A DNA stretch of 64,000 bases, from positions 1 to 64,000 of the forward strand of contig CAXBOO010000008.1 of assembly GCA_963977425.1 (NCBI GenBank). Direction: 5' to 3'. The DNA comes from CAXBOO01 sp963977425 (GTDB taxonomy: Bacteria > Bacteroidota > Bacteroidia > Flavobacteriales_D > Luteibaculaceae). The position numbers were made by a program, and so were the translations under genes. The notes below the pieces were generated by a model. The model was not told the origin of the DNA, made no database searches, and saw only the letters and a list, made by a program, of their open reading frames with translations. Position 1 is the first letter of the stretch; every line of letters starts with the position of its first letter. Positions 1 through 7,154 of this stretch are shown piece by piece.

Positions 1-71
1 CTAAATGCAGCATAATTGTAACCAAAACATGTAGCCGTATTTTAGGACGTGACATTTAAAAAAACAATCAA

Positions 72-341
72 ATGCCAATAAATATTTACATACAAGAAAC
101 GTTTGAAAAAGTAGATTGGCTTTGTGATGAAGTTTGGGATTTACCAACGCAAATCAATGCACTTGAAAATTGGCTGATGAATAAAGAAAAAGACTTAGAA
201 CCTGGGAAATATGTTGCAGACATTGGATTTGATATAAGAAAAGATGGTTCGGGTGGTGGTGGAGTTTTAAACTCTAATTCAATGTCAATAATGGGAAAAA
301 TTGGAATGGATATTTACTTCTCTGAATATCCTACAGTATGA
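72..341 (+). CDS. Hypothetical protein, first gene of a two-gene cassette
   Basis: An 89-residue acidic protein with no signal peptide or membrane segment. Residues about 55-62 are a glycine-rich run (GSGGGG). I do not recognise the family. Its stop overlaps the ATG of the next gene (ATGA at 338-341), so the two are probably translationally coupled and functionally paired. A small overlapping pair in a cassette could be an effector and its immunity partner, but nothing in the sequence proves it. The 71 bases upstream hold no GTTGTGG box matching the cassette's end, so the true cassette boundary is either further left or divergent. Confidence 0.6.
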   Translation: MPINIYIQETFEKVDWLCDEVWDLPTQINALENWLMNKEKDLEPGKYVADIGFDIRKDGSGGGGVLNSNSMSIMGKIGMDIYFSEYPTV

Positions 342-619
342 CAAGTGAGCAAAAAGTATTTTACAAATCAGTTGATGATATTTTATGGGAGCATTGGGAT
401 CCAATTGGAGTAAATGACATTGCACCACGAGATGAATATCAAAGTTACATTCCTGAAATTTTTTCTCTGCTTATTCGTAATAATACAGATAAAGAAATCG
501 CAGACAGACTCTATAAAATTGAAAACGAATCGATTGGAGTTACAGGAAGTCGTGAACATTGTCTGATAATAGCTAAGAAATTATTAAAAGAAAAAAATAA
601 AAACGCACCACAACAATAG
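338..619 (+). CDS. Small DUF1871-like protein, second gene of the cassette
   Basis: A 93-residue cytoplasmic protein. The pattern WEHWDPIGV near residue 18, then DEYQSYIPEIFSLL, then a C-terminal helical stretch, resembles the small DUF1871-like family (WDPIG ... DEYD ... I..LL). Its biochemical role is unknown to me. The start overlaps the previous stop. The last codons (CCA CAA CAA TAG) lie inside attC-like site 1, so the recombination site supplies the C-terminus and the stop codon. Because the R'' box varies with the cassette, the final residues could have changed when the cassette formed. Confidence 0.6.
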   Translation: MTSEQKVFYKSVDDILWEHWDPIGVNDIAPRDEYQSYIPEIFSLLIRNNTDKEIADRLYKIENESIGVTGSREHCLIIAKKLLKEKNKNAPQQ

Positions 620-794
620 CTATAAAACATACGGACCGAATCTGTAACCACACATAATTCTTCGCGCGGCCAAAACCTTGTTTTGACCTTTTTCGCTTAA
701 ATTTAAAAGCACAAAACAAGTTTTGGCTTTACGTATCAGCAAATCAAAGTTCACACTTCGATTTTCCGTACGTTTCATAGCTGAGACGTTGTGG
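608..794 (+). repeat. attC-like site 1 (family A, 187 bp)
   Basis: Left box CCACAAC (608-614), right box GTTGTGG (788-794). The inner arms AGCTATAAAACATACGG and CCGTACGTTTCATAGCT pair except at two positions, both A-C on the top strand. A second stem of about 16 bp is formed by the GCCAAAAC-rich segment near 668 and CAAAACAAGTTTTGGC near 712. Spacers are asymmetric: 3 nt after AAC and 5 nt (GAGAC) before GTT. Confidence 0.85.
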
Positions 795-817
795 TGCATT
801 AAAAAAAACTAAGTAAA

Positions 818-1486
818 ATGAGATTGATAATAACAATATTTTTAATGGCGATATGTATTTCTTCGTTTAGTCAGAAGATTATCATTAAAATTTCAAAAGA
901 TGTGTGTAATTGCACAGATACAATTGATATTGCAACATTAAATTCCAATTCTGCTTTAGGGAATTTGGAAATTTGCTTAGGTCAAATTGTTTATCACTCT
1001 AGTGATTTGAAAAATGCAGGATACGATATCCTTAATGAAGAAGATATTGAATTAGTAACAGAAAAGTTAATGAAGGAGCTTTTTAAAGCTTGCGATAGTT
1101 TTGTTAGTTTAATGTTAAAGATTAGCCCTGCAAATGTATCTGACACATTATCAAAAATAGGAATAACAAAGGATTGCGAATTATTTAGAAAAGGTGAATT
1201 TTTCACATTAAATACGGAAGATAGCATTATAACAATAATGAATGATTCAAAGCAATTTGTGAAAAATATATCAAATAACACAAATTCAGAATACTCAATT
1301 GAATGGCTTTCGGATTGCGAATATCTTATCACATATATTAAAGGAACAGATCCTGTTTTAGATAAATTGGCTAGCCAAATTGGCACTATGAAAGTTCAGA
1401 TTATTAACGTTGAGGGTGATGAGATTACTTTTTTATCATCTTTTAAAGGGAATAAAATTGAAACAAAGATGAAAAGAATAGAATAA
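818..1486 (+). CDS. Secreted protein of unknown function (cassette 2)
   Basis: A 222-residue protein with a clear N-terminal signal peptide (hydrophobic residues 3-16, then SSFSQ), so probably periplasmic or exported. The mature part begins with a cysteine cluster (DVCNCTD) and has further single cysteines, consistent with disulfides. I do not recognise the family. The ATG follows an A-rich leader 30 nt after the GTT box at 788, and no Shine-Dalgarno is evident. The cassette start GTTGTGGTG is repeated inverted at its end (CACCACAAC, to 1498), so this gene moved as its own unit. Confidence 0.7.
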   Translation: MRLIITIFLMAICISSFSQKIIIKISKDVCNCTDTIDIATLNSNSALGNLEICLGQIVYHSSDLKNAGYDILNEEDIELVTEKLMKELFKACDSFVSLMLKISPANVSDTLSKIGITKDCELFRKGEFFTLNTEDSIITIMNDSKQFVKNISNNTNSEYSIEWLSDCEYLITYIKGTDPVLDKLASQIGTMKVQIINVEGDEITFLSSFKGNKIETKMKRIE

Positions 1487-1491
1487 CGACA

Positions 1492-1684
1492 CCACAACAA
1501 TGGCTATGAGTAATGCGGGTTTTGTGGGTAATGGAATGAATTTCTGGACCCATCCGCCAAAACTCACTTTTGACGTCTTATTTTGATAAATTTAAGCCAC
1601 TAAAAACTGGTTTGGCTCAGTTCCGTGCACTGATTGAACATCTTACTGTTCAATCCCGCACGCCTCATAGCCGAGCCGTTGGCA
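1492..1684 (+). repeat. attC-like site 2 (family B, 193 bp)
   Basis: Left box CCACAAC (1492-1498), right box GTTGGCA (1678-1684). The two boxes are not complementary to each other beyond GTTG, yet each matches the far end of its own cassette. Outer arms are GGCTATGAG...TGCGGG and CCCGCA...CTCATAGCC. Internal stems are CCGCCAAAAC with GGTTTGGC, and TTGAACatcttactGTTCAA. Confidence 0.85.
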
Positions 1685-1697
1685 GCAATTAAAAAAA

Positions 1698-2303
1698 ATG
1701 AAAATAATAATATCCATAATAAGTATTTTCACACTACTAAGTAGCATTTCATTTTCACAAAATCAAGAGTGTCTAGATAAGGAGAAGTTTTACCTTAACA
1801 AAGCGGGACAATGTTTCAATAATATATTCGAATCTAAAGGTGTAGATAAAGTAAAGTTCAAAAAATCTTTCGAACAGTATTTTATTGACTCTAAACTAGT
1901 TGAGGAAAACCTTGAAAAAGGAGAACTATATCTCCAAATATTAAAGGCTTTAGAAGAAAACCCAAATAGTATGCCATTAGTAAAAGAAGCGAATTACGTA
2001 GCTATAACTGCAGGTAAACTTAATATTACAATTCCAGAATTAGAACAGTATAAACATCTAGACTGTATAAAAGAGGAATACTTTAAATACAAAATATACT
2101 GCCCAAATGACACCATTTCAGGACTTTATTTAATTGGAGATATCAGTGCGACACTTCAAGAAATACCAAACATACATTATCAACTTGTTTCATCAACAAT
2201 AAGAATGTTTTCAACAGCAAAAAGCTTTGAATCTGAATGTTTACAGGATGCAGTTGTAATGCTTTTTTGGTTCCAAACAGCTGGGCTATATGGTGATTGG
2301 TGA
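1698..2303 (+). CDS. Secreted protein of unknown function (cassette 3)
   Basis: A 201-residue protein with an N-terminal signal peptide (MKIIISIISIFTLLSSISFS, then QNQEC). The rest is largely helical with several cysteines. No family is recognised. It is the only gene between sites 2 and 3. The cassette start GTTGGCAGC at 1678 matches inverted GCTGCCAAC ending at 2323, giving an intact cassette of about 645 bp. No promoter box is visible, so expression probably depends on read-through. Confidence 0.7.
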   Translation: MKIIISIISIFTLLSSISFSQNQECLDKEKFYLNKAGQCFNNIFESKGVDKVKFKKSFEQYFIDSKLVEENLEKGELYLQILKALEENPNSMPLVKEANYVAITAGKLNITIPELEQYKHLDCIKEEYFKYKIYCPNDTISGLYLIGDISATLQEIPNIHYQLVSSTIRMFSTAKSFESECLQDAVVMLFWFQTAGLYGDW

Positions 2304-2316
2304 AATAAATAACAGC

Positions 2317-2503
2317 TGCCAACAATGGCTATAAAACATACGGGCGGAATTAGTAACTGTACACTACTCTTCGCGCGGCCAAAACCTTGTTTTGACCTTT
2401 TTCGCTTAAATTTAAAAGCTCAAAACAAGTTTTGGCTTTACGTAACTGCAAATCAAAGTTCACACTTCGATTTTCCGTACGTTTCATAGCCGAGCCGTTG
2501 GCA
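2317..2503 (+). repeat. attC-like site 3 (family A, 187 bp)
   Basis: Left box TGCCAAC (2317-2323), right box GTTGGCA (2497-2503). The body is nearly identical to site 1, including the GCGCGGCCAAAAC segment and its partner CAAAACAAGTTTTGGC. The right spacer is GAGCC instead of GAGAC. Confidence 0.86.
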
Positions 2504-2515
2504 ACAATTTAAAAA

Positions 2516-2908
2516 ATGATAATTCTCTGTATCATCCTTATACCAATCCTTATATTGATTATTTGGTTGATAGTTCGAAAAAAATGGAAAAAATTAATTT
2601 TGACAATTGTAGGTTTAACAACATTAATAATTCTAGGATGGTATCTTTTTCTTGGGCTCATAGCAGCCTTTAAAAACAATTGTGAGATTACAGGAAAATG
2701 GGAAATAGGTGAATATGAAATAATTAAACAAAGCTGCATTGGATTTGCAGGTCCGCCTTGGAATGAAGTCTATCTATATCAAGACAATAAAATAGTTGAT
2801 AAGATTCTTAACAAAAGTGACTCTTGTATTGTTAAATTTCAAAATTCAACAGGAGACAGTTTGCAGTTTGACCTTTGTGATCATAAAATGACAAAGCTTA
2901 AAAAATAA
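2516..2908 (+). CDS. Small membrane-anchored protein (cassette 4)
   Basis: A 130-residue protein with two hydrophobic segments (residues about 1-18 and 27-50) separated by a basic loop (RKKWKK). A soluble domain of about 75 residues follows, probably extracytoplasmic, containing four cysteines (NNCEI, QSCIGF, DSCIV, FDLCD). No family is recognised. The ATG lies about 13 nt after the end of site 3. The cassette's ends pair over 10 nt (GTTGGCAACA and TGTTGCCAAC). Confidence 0.65.
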   Translation: MIILCIILIPILILIIWLIVRKKWKKLILTIVGLTTLIILGWYLFLGLIAAFKNNCEITGKWEIGEYEIIKQSCIGFAGPPWNEVYLYQDNKIVDKILNKSDSCIVKFQNSTGDSLQFDLCDHKMTKLKK

Positions 2909-2918
2909 TAAAAACTGT

Positions 2919-3106
2919 TGCCAACAATAGCTATAAAACATACGGGCGGAATCTGTAACCGCGCATAATCCTTCGCGCGGCCAAAACTCTTGTTTTGTCC
3001 TTTTTCTGCTAAATTTAAAAGCTCAAAACAAGTTTTGGCTTTACGTAACTGCAAATCAAAGTTTACACTTCGCTTTTCCGTACGTTTCATAGCTGAGACG
3101 TTGGCA
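2919..3106 (+). repeat. attC-like site 4 (family A, 188 bp)
   Basis: Left box TGCCAAC (2919-2925), right box GTTGGCA (3100-3106). Same body as sites 1 and 3, with an extra base in the inner left stem (CCAAAACTCTTG). The cassette on its right starts GTTGGCAATA and that on its left ends TGTTGCCAAC, so the two boundary sequences differ at the ninth base, as expected for independently acquired cassettes. Confidence 0.86.
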
Positions 3107-3127
3107 ATAATTTAAAACCAGCACCCT

Positions 3128-3454
3128 TTGATAACTAAAGTTGAGATAGAAAATAAATCACTTGGAATCGCTTTTTGGCAAAAAGATCAAGATGGAGATG
3201 ATGATGTCATAATGGTTTCCGGAAAATGTATTTTAAATAACAACCAGCTTTACCTTAAATGTCAAGAAAAGCGTATTATCATTCTAGATGATTGGCTAAG
3301 CAGAATTAAAAAAATTGAAGATCCAGAAATCAAAAAAATTTTCCATGAATCCGAATTTGCGCTTTCATTAAGTGTTGCGGACTTGCCACTCAATGCAAAT
3401 ATGAGTGAGTATGAAAGTATAGGGCTAAACCTCAATGAAAATAACTGTGACTAG
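3128..3454 (+). CDS. Hypothetical protein, first gene of cassette 5
   Basis: A 108-residue acidic protein with no signal peptide. It has a predicted beta-rich N-terminal half (VEIENKSLGIAFWQKDQDGDDD) and a helical middle. The only upstream in-frame start is TTG at 3128; the first ATG is well inside (MVSGK, 3212). The cassette starts at 3100 and leaves room for no longer gene, so TTG is the better choice but uncertain. Its last 20 nt overlap the next gene, which suggests coupling. Function unknown. Confidence 0.5.
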   Translation: MITKVEIENKSLGIAFWQKDQDGDDDVIMVSGKCILNNNQLYLKCQEKRIIILDDWLSRIKKIEDPEIKKIFHESEFALSLSVADLPLNANMSEYESIGLNLNENNCD

Positions 3455-3884
3455 AGTAAAAGATTTATTGGTGTGCACACTTGTGATTACAATTATTGCC
3501 TGCACTCAAAATCATAAGACAATGGATATTCCCGATAATGCTAGCGAAAGCTTAACGGCTTTCATTCAAAAGAAAAAATTCGTTCGAGAAAAATTTTATC
3601 CAGGAATAGCCAAAGAGGAACTGAGACCAGTTGTCACGAAAAAAATTAATAGTGCTGCTCTTGATTTTATGGCAGTAATCCAAACCAAAACGCCCACTAA
3701 CGAATTGTATCAAGAAGCAATTGAAAAAGGTTTAGCACGGTTCTCTGATATCTATCTTGTACTTGATACCGAGGATAGAGAAAGAATCTGTGGTTATTTT
3801 GAAGAAATGATGGATATCGTTGGTTTAGAAAGCTCTAATGGCCAGCTAAACAATTTCATGTACGGTTTTGAACCGAATCAATAA
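3435..3884 (+). CDS. Putative lipoprotein, DUF4844-like (cassette 5)
   Basis: A 149-residue protein with a lipoprotein-type N-terminus: hydrophobic residues 11-21 and a lipobox ending IIAC at Cys23. The mature part is helical (ESLTAFIQKKKFVREKFYP ... ERICGYFEEMMDIVGLESSNGQLNNFMYGF). It resembles the small DUF4844 family in its aromatic and acidic C-terminal helix; this is recalled similarity, not a search. It overlaps the preceding gene by 20 nt. The site follows 7 nt after the stop. Confidence 0.6.
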   Translation: MKITVTRVKDLLVCTLVITIIACTQNHKTMDIPDNASESLTAFIQKKKFVREKFYPGIAKEELRPVVTKKINSAALDFMAVIQTKTPTNELYQEAIEKGLARFSDIYLVLDTEDRERICGYFEEMMDIVGLESSNGQLNNFMYGFEPNQ

Positions 3885-3891
3885 AAACTAT

Positions 3892-4080
3892 TGCCAACAA
3901 TAGCTATAAAACATACGGGCGGAATTTGTAAGCAAAGCCCTACCCTTCGCGCGGCCAAAACACCGTTTTGTCCTTTTCTTTCCTAAATTTAAAAGCACAA
4001 AACGAGTTTTGGCTTTACGTATCAGTAAATCAAAGTTCACACTTCGATTTTCCGTACGTTTCATAGCTGAGACGTTGTGG
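3892..4080 (+). repeat. attC-like site 5 (family A, 189 bp)
   Basis: Left box TGCCAAC (3892-3898), right box GTTGTGG (4074-4080). The two boxes disagree, while the left box matches the start of cassette 5 (GTTGGCAATA at 3100) and the right box matches the end of cassette 6 (TAGCCACAAC to 5100). This is a particularly clear case of boundary swapping at G^TT. Confidence 0.87.
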
Positions 4081-4116
4081 CTAATGTGAAAAAAAGCCGA
4101 AAATGAAATTTAAAAT

Positions 4117-5085
4117 ATGACAATAAAAGAAGCCATTTTAAAAAGTCTTGATGACATAAACGGACTGACAAACTATATGGAAGTTCACGACCACATTGTA
4201 AAAAATGGTTATTACGACTTTGGTTCAGCCAAAACACCACCAGCAACAATTTCGGCACTTTTGGGAGATTTTATTAGAAATGGAGATTCTCGTGTTAAAA
4301 GAATAAAGCAAGAAGGTGGTTCATACGCATATTATTTAACTAAAAACGAGCAAGATATCGGAATTGAAATCTTGTCAGGCTCGACAGAAACGACTTCAGT
4401 AAAACTACCAAAGGTTAAAGCAAAAACATACAATGAAAGAGATTTGCATAAACTTTTGAGTAGCTATTTAAAAAACACAAAAATCTATTCAAAAACCATT
4501 TTTCACGAGCAATCAAAATATGTAAAAGACAACAATCAAATTTGGACACATCCAGATATGGTTGGCGTTAAATTTTTGAATTTACAAACCAAAGTCAGTC
4601 AGAATTTTTTAAAATCCATCAATAGAGTTGACACTTTTAAATTGAGTTCTTACGAAATAAAAAAAGAAATCAACTCGGACTCTGAATTGAAAAAAGCCTA
4701 TTTCCAAGCAGTTTCAAATTCAAGTTGGGCAAATTATGGTTATTTAGTTGCTTTTGAATTTAGCGACAGCTTATCTGACGAAATGGAACGACTAAATCAA
4801 TCATTCGGAATTGGAATCATTGAATTGAATTCAAATCCTTATCAAAGCAAAATTTTATTTCCAGCAACTTATCGAGATTTAGACTTTAAAACAATCGACA
4901 AACTTTGTAAAATAAATAAAGAGTTTGAGCAATTTATTGAACAGACTGACAGATTAATGACAGCCCAAGAACGCTATTACAAATCGACAGAAAAGGAACT
5001 TGATGAATTTTGTGATAACTATTTTGAAAACGACACAGAAATTGAAAAATATTGTAAGGAAAAAAATATACCAAACGGAGAATAA
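4117..5085 (+). CDS. HARE-HTH plus PD-(D/E)XK-like protein, HrgA-like (cassette 6)
   Basis: A 322-residue two-domain protein. Residues about 1-75 (TIKEAILKSLDD ... TPPATISALLGDFIRNGDSRVKRI) fit a HARE-HTH winged-helix domain, a fold found on restriction enzymes and chromatin proteins. After a linker, residues about 108-235 look like a PD-(D/E)XK nuclease core: Asp147 in HPDMVG, then Glu180 and Lys182 in YEIKKE, with a following helix. This layout recalls the HrgA/COG2958 group, which in Helicobacter occupies a restriction-modification locus. Likely a DNA-targeting defence or modification-dependent nuclease; the substrate is unknown. No methyltransferase partner is in the cassette. The start lies 37 nt after the site. 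Confidence 0.65.
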   Translation: MTIKEAILKSLDDINGLTNYMEVHDHIVKNGYYDFGSAKTPPATISALLGDFIRNGDSRVKRIKQEGGSYAYYLTKNEQDIGIEILSGSTETTSVKLPKVKAKTYNERDLHKLLSSYLKNTKIYSKTIFHEQSKYVKDNNQIWTHPDMVGVKFLNLQTKVSQNFLKSINRVDTFKLSSYEIKKEINSDSELKKAYFQAVSNSSWANYGYLVAFEFSDSLSDEMERLNQSFGIGIIELNSNPYQSKILFPATYRDLDFKTIDKLCKINKEFEQFIEQTDRLMTAQERYYKSTEKELDEFCDNYFENDTEIEKYCKEKNIPNGE

Positions 5086-5093
5086 AACACTAG

Positions 5094-5287
5094 CCACAAC
5101 AAAGGCTAAATGTAATGCGGGTTTGGTGGGTTAATGGAATGTTTATCGTGATACATCCGCCAAAACAAGTTTTGACGAATTATATTTGAATAAAGTAAAT
5201 TCACAAAAATTGGTTTGGCTCAGTTTCGTACGCTGATTGAACATTGTCACGTTCAATCCCGCACTCCACTTAGCCGAGCCGTTGGCA
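5094..5287 (+). repeat. attC-like site 6 (family B, 194 bp)
   Basis: Left box CCACAAC (5094-5100), right box GTTGGCA (5281-5287). Outer arms are GGCTAAATGTAATGCGGG and CCCGCACTCCACTTAGCC. Internal hairpins are CAAAACaaGTTTTG and TTGAACattgtcacGTTCAA. It contains a perfect Bacteroidetes -7 box, TATATTTG, at 5181-5188, facing the next gene. Confidence 0.86.
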
Positions 5288-5303
5288 ATCATTTAAAAAA
5301 TCG

Positions 5304-5789
5304 ATGAAAAAGATTACTCAATTTTTAATATTTATACTTTTCATTTCAGGCTGCCAAAGCAAGTATGACTTTATACCAACGACAGTTTTTAACATAGTAA
5401 ACAATGGACTTGAAAATAAGGAAAAAGTGAAGGTTCTTTATTATTGCTGTGGGCCATTTGATGATCAAGTTGAACAAGGTTTTTATCGGCTTGCAATTGT
5501 AGTATCAGTAAAAACAAATGACACTTTAAATGTTTTAACATTTCCAAATCCTGAATTAGATAATTTAACTCAAAATGATAGTTTGCTATTCTATAATGAC
5601 AAGCCTAATTTGGAAAAAGCATTACTGAGTTTTGATTCACTAACCGATGAAATGAAAAAAACAATTGAGAATATTGACACTAATAAAATTAGCTGGCCAA
5701 AATATTCGACTGTTGTACGATGCTCTAATTTAAAAAATGTGTCTTTAAATAGTTATACAACAATCATAGGCTCACTGACAGCAAAATAA
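5304..5789 (+). CDS. Putative lipoprotein (cassette 7, first gene)
   Basis: A 161-residue protein with a lipoprotein signal (FLIFILFISGC, Cys17) and a soluble domain containing a CC pair (LYYCCGPFDD). The family is not recognised. It is followed after 10 nt by a membrane-protein gene in the same cassette. The -7-like box TATATTTG in the upstream site, about 115 nt before the ATG, is a candidate but unproven promoter. Confidence 0.65.
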   Translation: MKKITQFLIFILFISGCQSKYDFIPTTVFNIVNNGLENKEKVKVLYYCCGPFDDQVEQGFYRLAIVVSVKTNDTLNVLTFPNPELDNLTQNDSLLFYNDKPNLEKALLSFDSLTDEMKKTIENIDTNKISWPKYSTVVRCSNLKNVSLNSYTTIIGSLTAK

Positions 5790-5799
5790 GAAAAACCGT

Positions 5800-6204
5800 A
5801 TGAAGACTTGGATAAAATATTTGCTATCAATTTTAGCTTTGGTGATTACAATCAATTTTTGGCTTACCTATCAAGATTTCCCCAATCAGATATACTGGAT
5901 TGTACTTGTTATAATACCAACCATAATATCTATATTCTTCTCCTATCGACTTCTGAAATTTAAACAAAGACTTTTAAAATTTGGATTATCGGTTCTTATT
6001 GCAACGACTGTTACTTTTATCTCCTTTAATTTTAGAGAAATAATAATATCATTAATAAACTACCTAACGACAGATAACGAAACGGAATTATTCTTTTTCT
6101 ACATTTTATATTTCCTTCAAGTCATACTATTGACTTGGTTTGTAAAGCTTATTGATTTTGAAAAATTAAAAGAAAAAATAAAAACGCTTGCCAACAATAG
6201 CTAA
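5800..6204 (+). CDS. Small four-helix membrane protein (cassette 7, second gene)
   Basis: A 134-residue protein with four hydrophobic segments, roughly residues 5-24, 30-50, 60-78 and 92-115, and a lysine-rich tail. No family is recognised. Its last codons (CTT GCC AAC AAT AGC TAA) are part of attC-like site 7, so the recombination site encodes the C-terminal LANNS and the stop. It probably works with the lipoprotein encoded 10 nt upstream. Confidence 0.6.
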   Translation: MKTWIKYLLSILALVITINFWLTYQDFPNQIYWIVLVIIPTIISIFFSYRLLKFKQRLLKFGLSVLIATTVTFISFNFREIIISLINYLTTDNETELFFFYILYFLQVILLTWFVKLIDFEKLKEKIKTLANNS

Positions 6205-6380
6205 ATGTAATGCGGGGTTTAGTGGTTAATTAAAGCTTCTACTCCTCTCTTCCGCCAAAACAAGTTTTGACGACTTATTTTGATAAATTTAAGCCACAAA
6301 AATTGGTTTGGCTTAGTTTCGTACGGATTGAAAACTTATCGCTTTCAATACCCGCACTCTACTTAGCTGAGCCGTTGGCA
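6189..6380 (+). repeat. attC-like site 7 (family B, 192 bp)
   Basis: Left box TGCCAAC (6189-6195), right box GTTGGCA (6374-6380). Outer arms are GCTAAATGTAATGCGGG and CCCGCACTCTACTTAGC. Cassette 7 starts GTTGGCAATC but ends GCTTGCCAAC (reverse GTTGGCAAGC), agreeing over 8 nt and again at position 10, so this pair has drifted slightly or recombined. Confidence 0.84.
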
Positions 6381-6391
6381 AGCATTAAAAA

Positions 6392-6571
6392 ATGATTCGA
6401 AAGAAACAGATAACATTCTCGATTGGACTCATAATTCTTGGATGGATTTTAAATGCAATTGCTTGGACTGTTGCGGGACCACACCCAACAAATACGATTT
6501 TCTTAGTCGCAGGAGTTTCGGGATTCATAGGCGGACTAATTTGGTTATTGATTGCATTGATAAGTAAATAA
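6392..6571 (+). CDS. 59-residue two-helix membrane protein (cassette 8, first gene)
   Basis: A 59-residue protein (MIRKKQITFSIGLIILGWIL ... LIALISK) with two hydrophobic segments (about 8-27 and 36-57) joined by a short polar loop (GPHPTNT). The ATG sits 11 nt after the GTT box in an A-rich leader, as in the other cassettes. The stop overlaps the next start (TAATG at 6569-6573), so the pair is translationally coupled. Function unknown. Confidence 0.6.
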   Translation: MIRKKQITFSIGLIILGWILNAIAWTVAGPHPTNTIFLVAGVSGFIGGLIWLLIALISK

Positions 6572-6894
6572 TGGAAGAATTCAATTATATAAAATTCAAA
6601 CACCCGAAAAGTGAACCTGTTACTGAGTCAAGTCGATTTGAAAACGCGGTTGTCGAAATTCTATCAACTATTCTACCTAAAGCTAACCCTGATTTTGACA
6701 AACTAATTGACCAAGTTGACTATTGGTTAGTAGAATACAATCGAACCGAAAACGCAGTTTGGAGGGAAATTGGATTTGACAAAAATGACCAGTCAATTGT
6801 TGCAATGCCTTTGGGTAAGAATTATGGTTATTGGACTGACAATAATTTGACTCTTGATGATTTTGAAGCTTTTGGAGTGACAGCTATTTCATAA
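6571..6894 (+). CDS. Hypothetical protein with a premature in-frame stop (cassette 8, second gene)
   Basis: A 107-residue acidic cytoplasmic protein (MEEFNYIKFKHPKSEP ... LTLDDFEAFGVTAIS). The TAA at 6892-6894 is followed in the same frame by 16 coding-like codons (DEFEIEWTEFEKRKEK) ending at TAA 6943-6945, just before attC-like site 8. The natural gene probably ran to 6945 and lost about 17 C-terminal residues to a point mutation; a sequencing error is the alternative. The family is not recognised, though its style resembles small SMI1/immunity-like proteins, which I would not insist on. Coupled to the upstream membrane protein by TAATG. Confidence 0.55.
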   Translation: MEEFNYIKFKHPKSEPVTESSRFENAVVEILSTILPKANPDFDKLIDQVDYWLVEYNRTENAVWREIGFDKNDQSIVAMPLGKNYGYWTDNNLTLDDFEAFGVTAIS

Positions 6895-6949
6895 GACGAA
6901 TTTGAAATTGAATGGACTGAATTTGAAAAGAGAAAAGAAAAATAACGCT

Positions 6950-7140
6950 TGCCAACAATAGCTATAAAACATACGGGCGGAACTTGTAGTCTAAGCCCTA
7001 CCCTTCGCGCGGCCAAAACAACGTTTTGTCCTTTTCTTGTGTAAATTTAAAAGCACAAAAACGAGTTTTTGGCTTACGTATCAGAACAATCAAAGTTTAC
7101 ACTTCGATTTTCCGTACGTTTCATAGCTGAGACGTTGTGG
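6950..7140 (+). repeat. attC-like site 8 (family A, 191 bp)
   Basis: Left box TGCCAAC (6950-6956), right box GTTGTGG (7134-7140). The two boxes differ, and the left one matches the start of cassette 8 (GTTGGCAAGC) over 10 nt. Inner stem arms carry an extra A (CACAAAAACGAGTTTTTGGC), shared with site 11. Confidence 0.86.
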
Positions 7141-7154
7141 TTAATTTAAAATAA

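Noticed and set aside
994..1386. Frame of 130 codons on the - strand inside the cassette 2 gene
   Set aside because: It is the shadow of the signal-peptide-bearing + strand gene, which fits the cassette orientation and boundaries.
2881..3090. Reverse-strand frames over the sites (also 6828-7016, 8553-8756, 15988-16194)
   Set aside because: They lie in the repeated site bodies and recur because the sites are repeated; they have no start context and change frame between copies.
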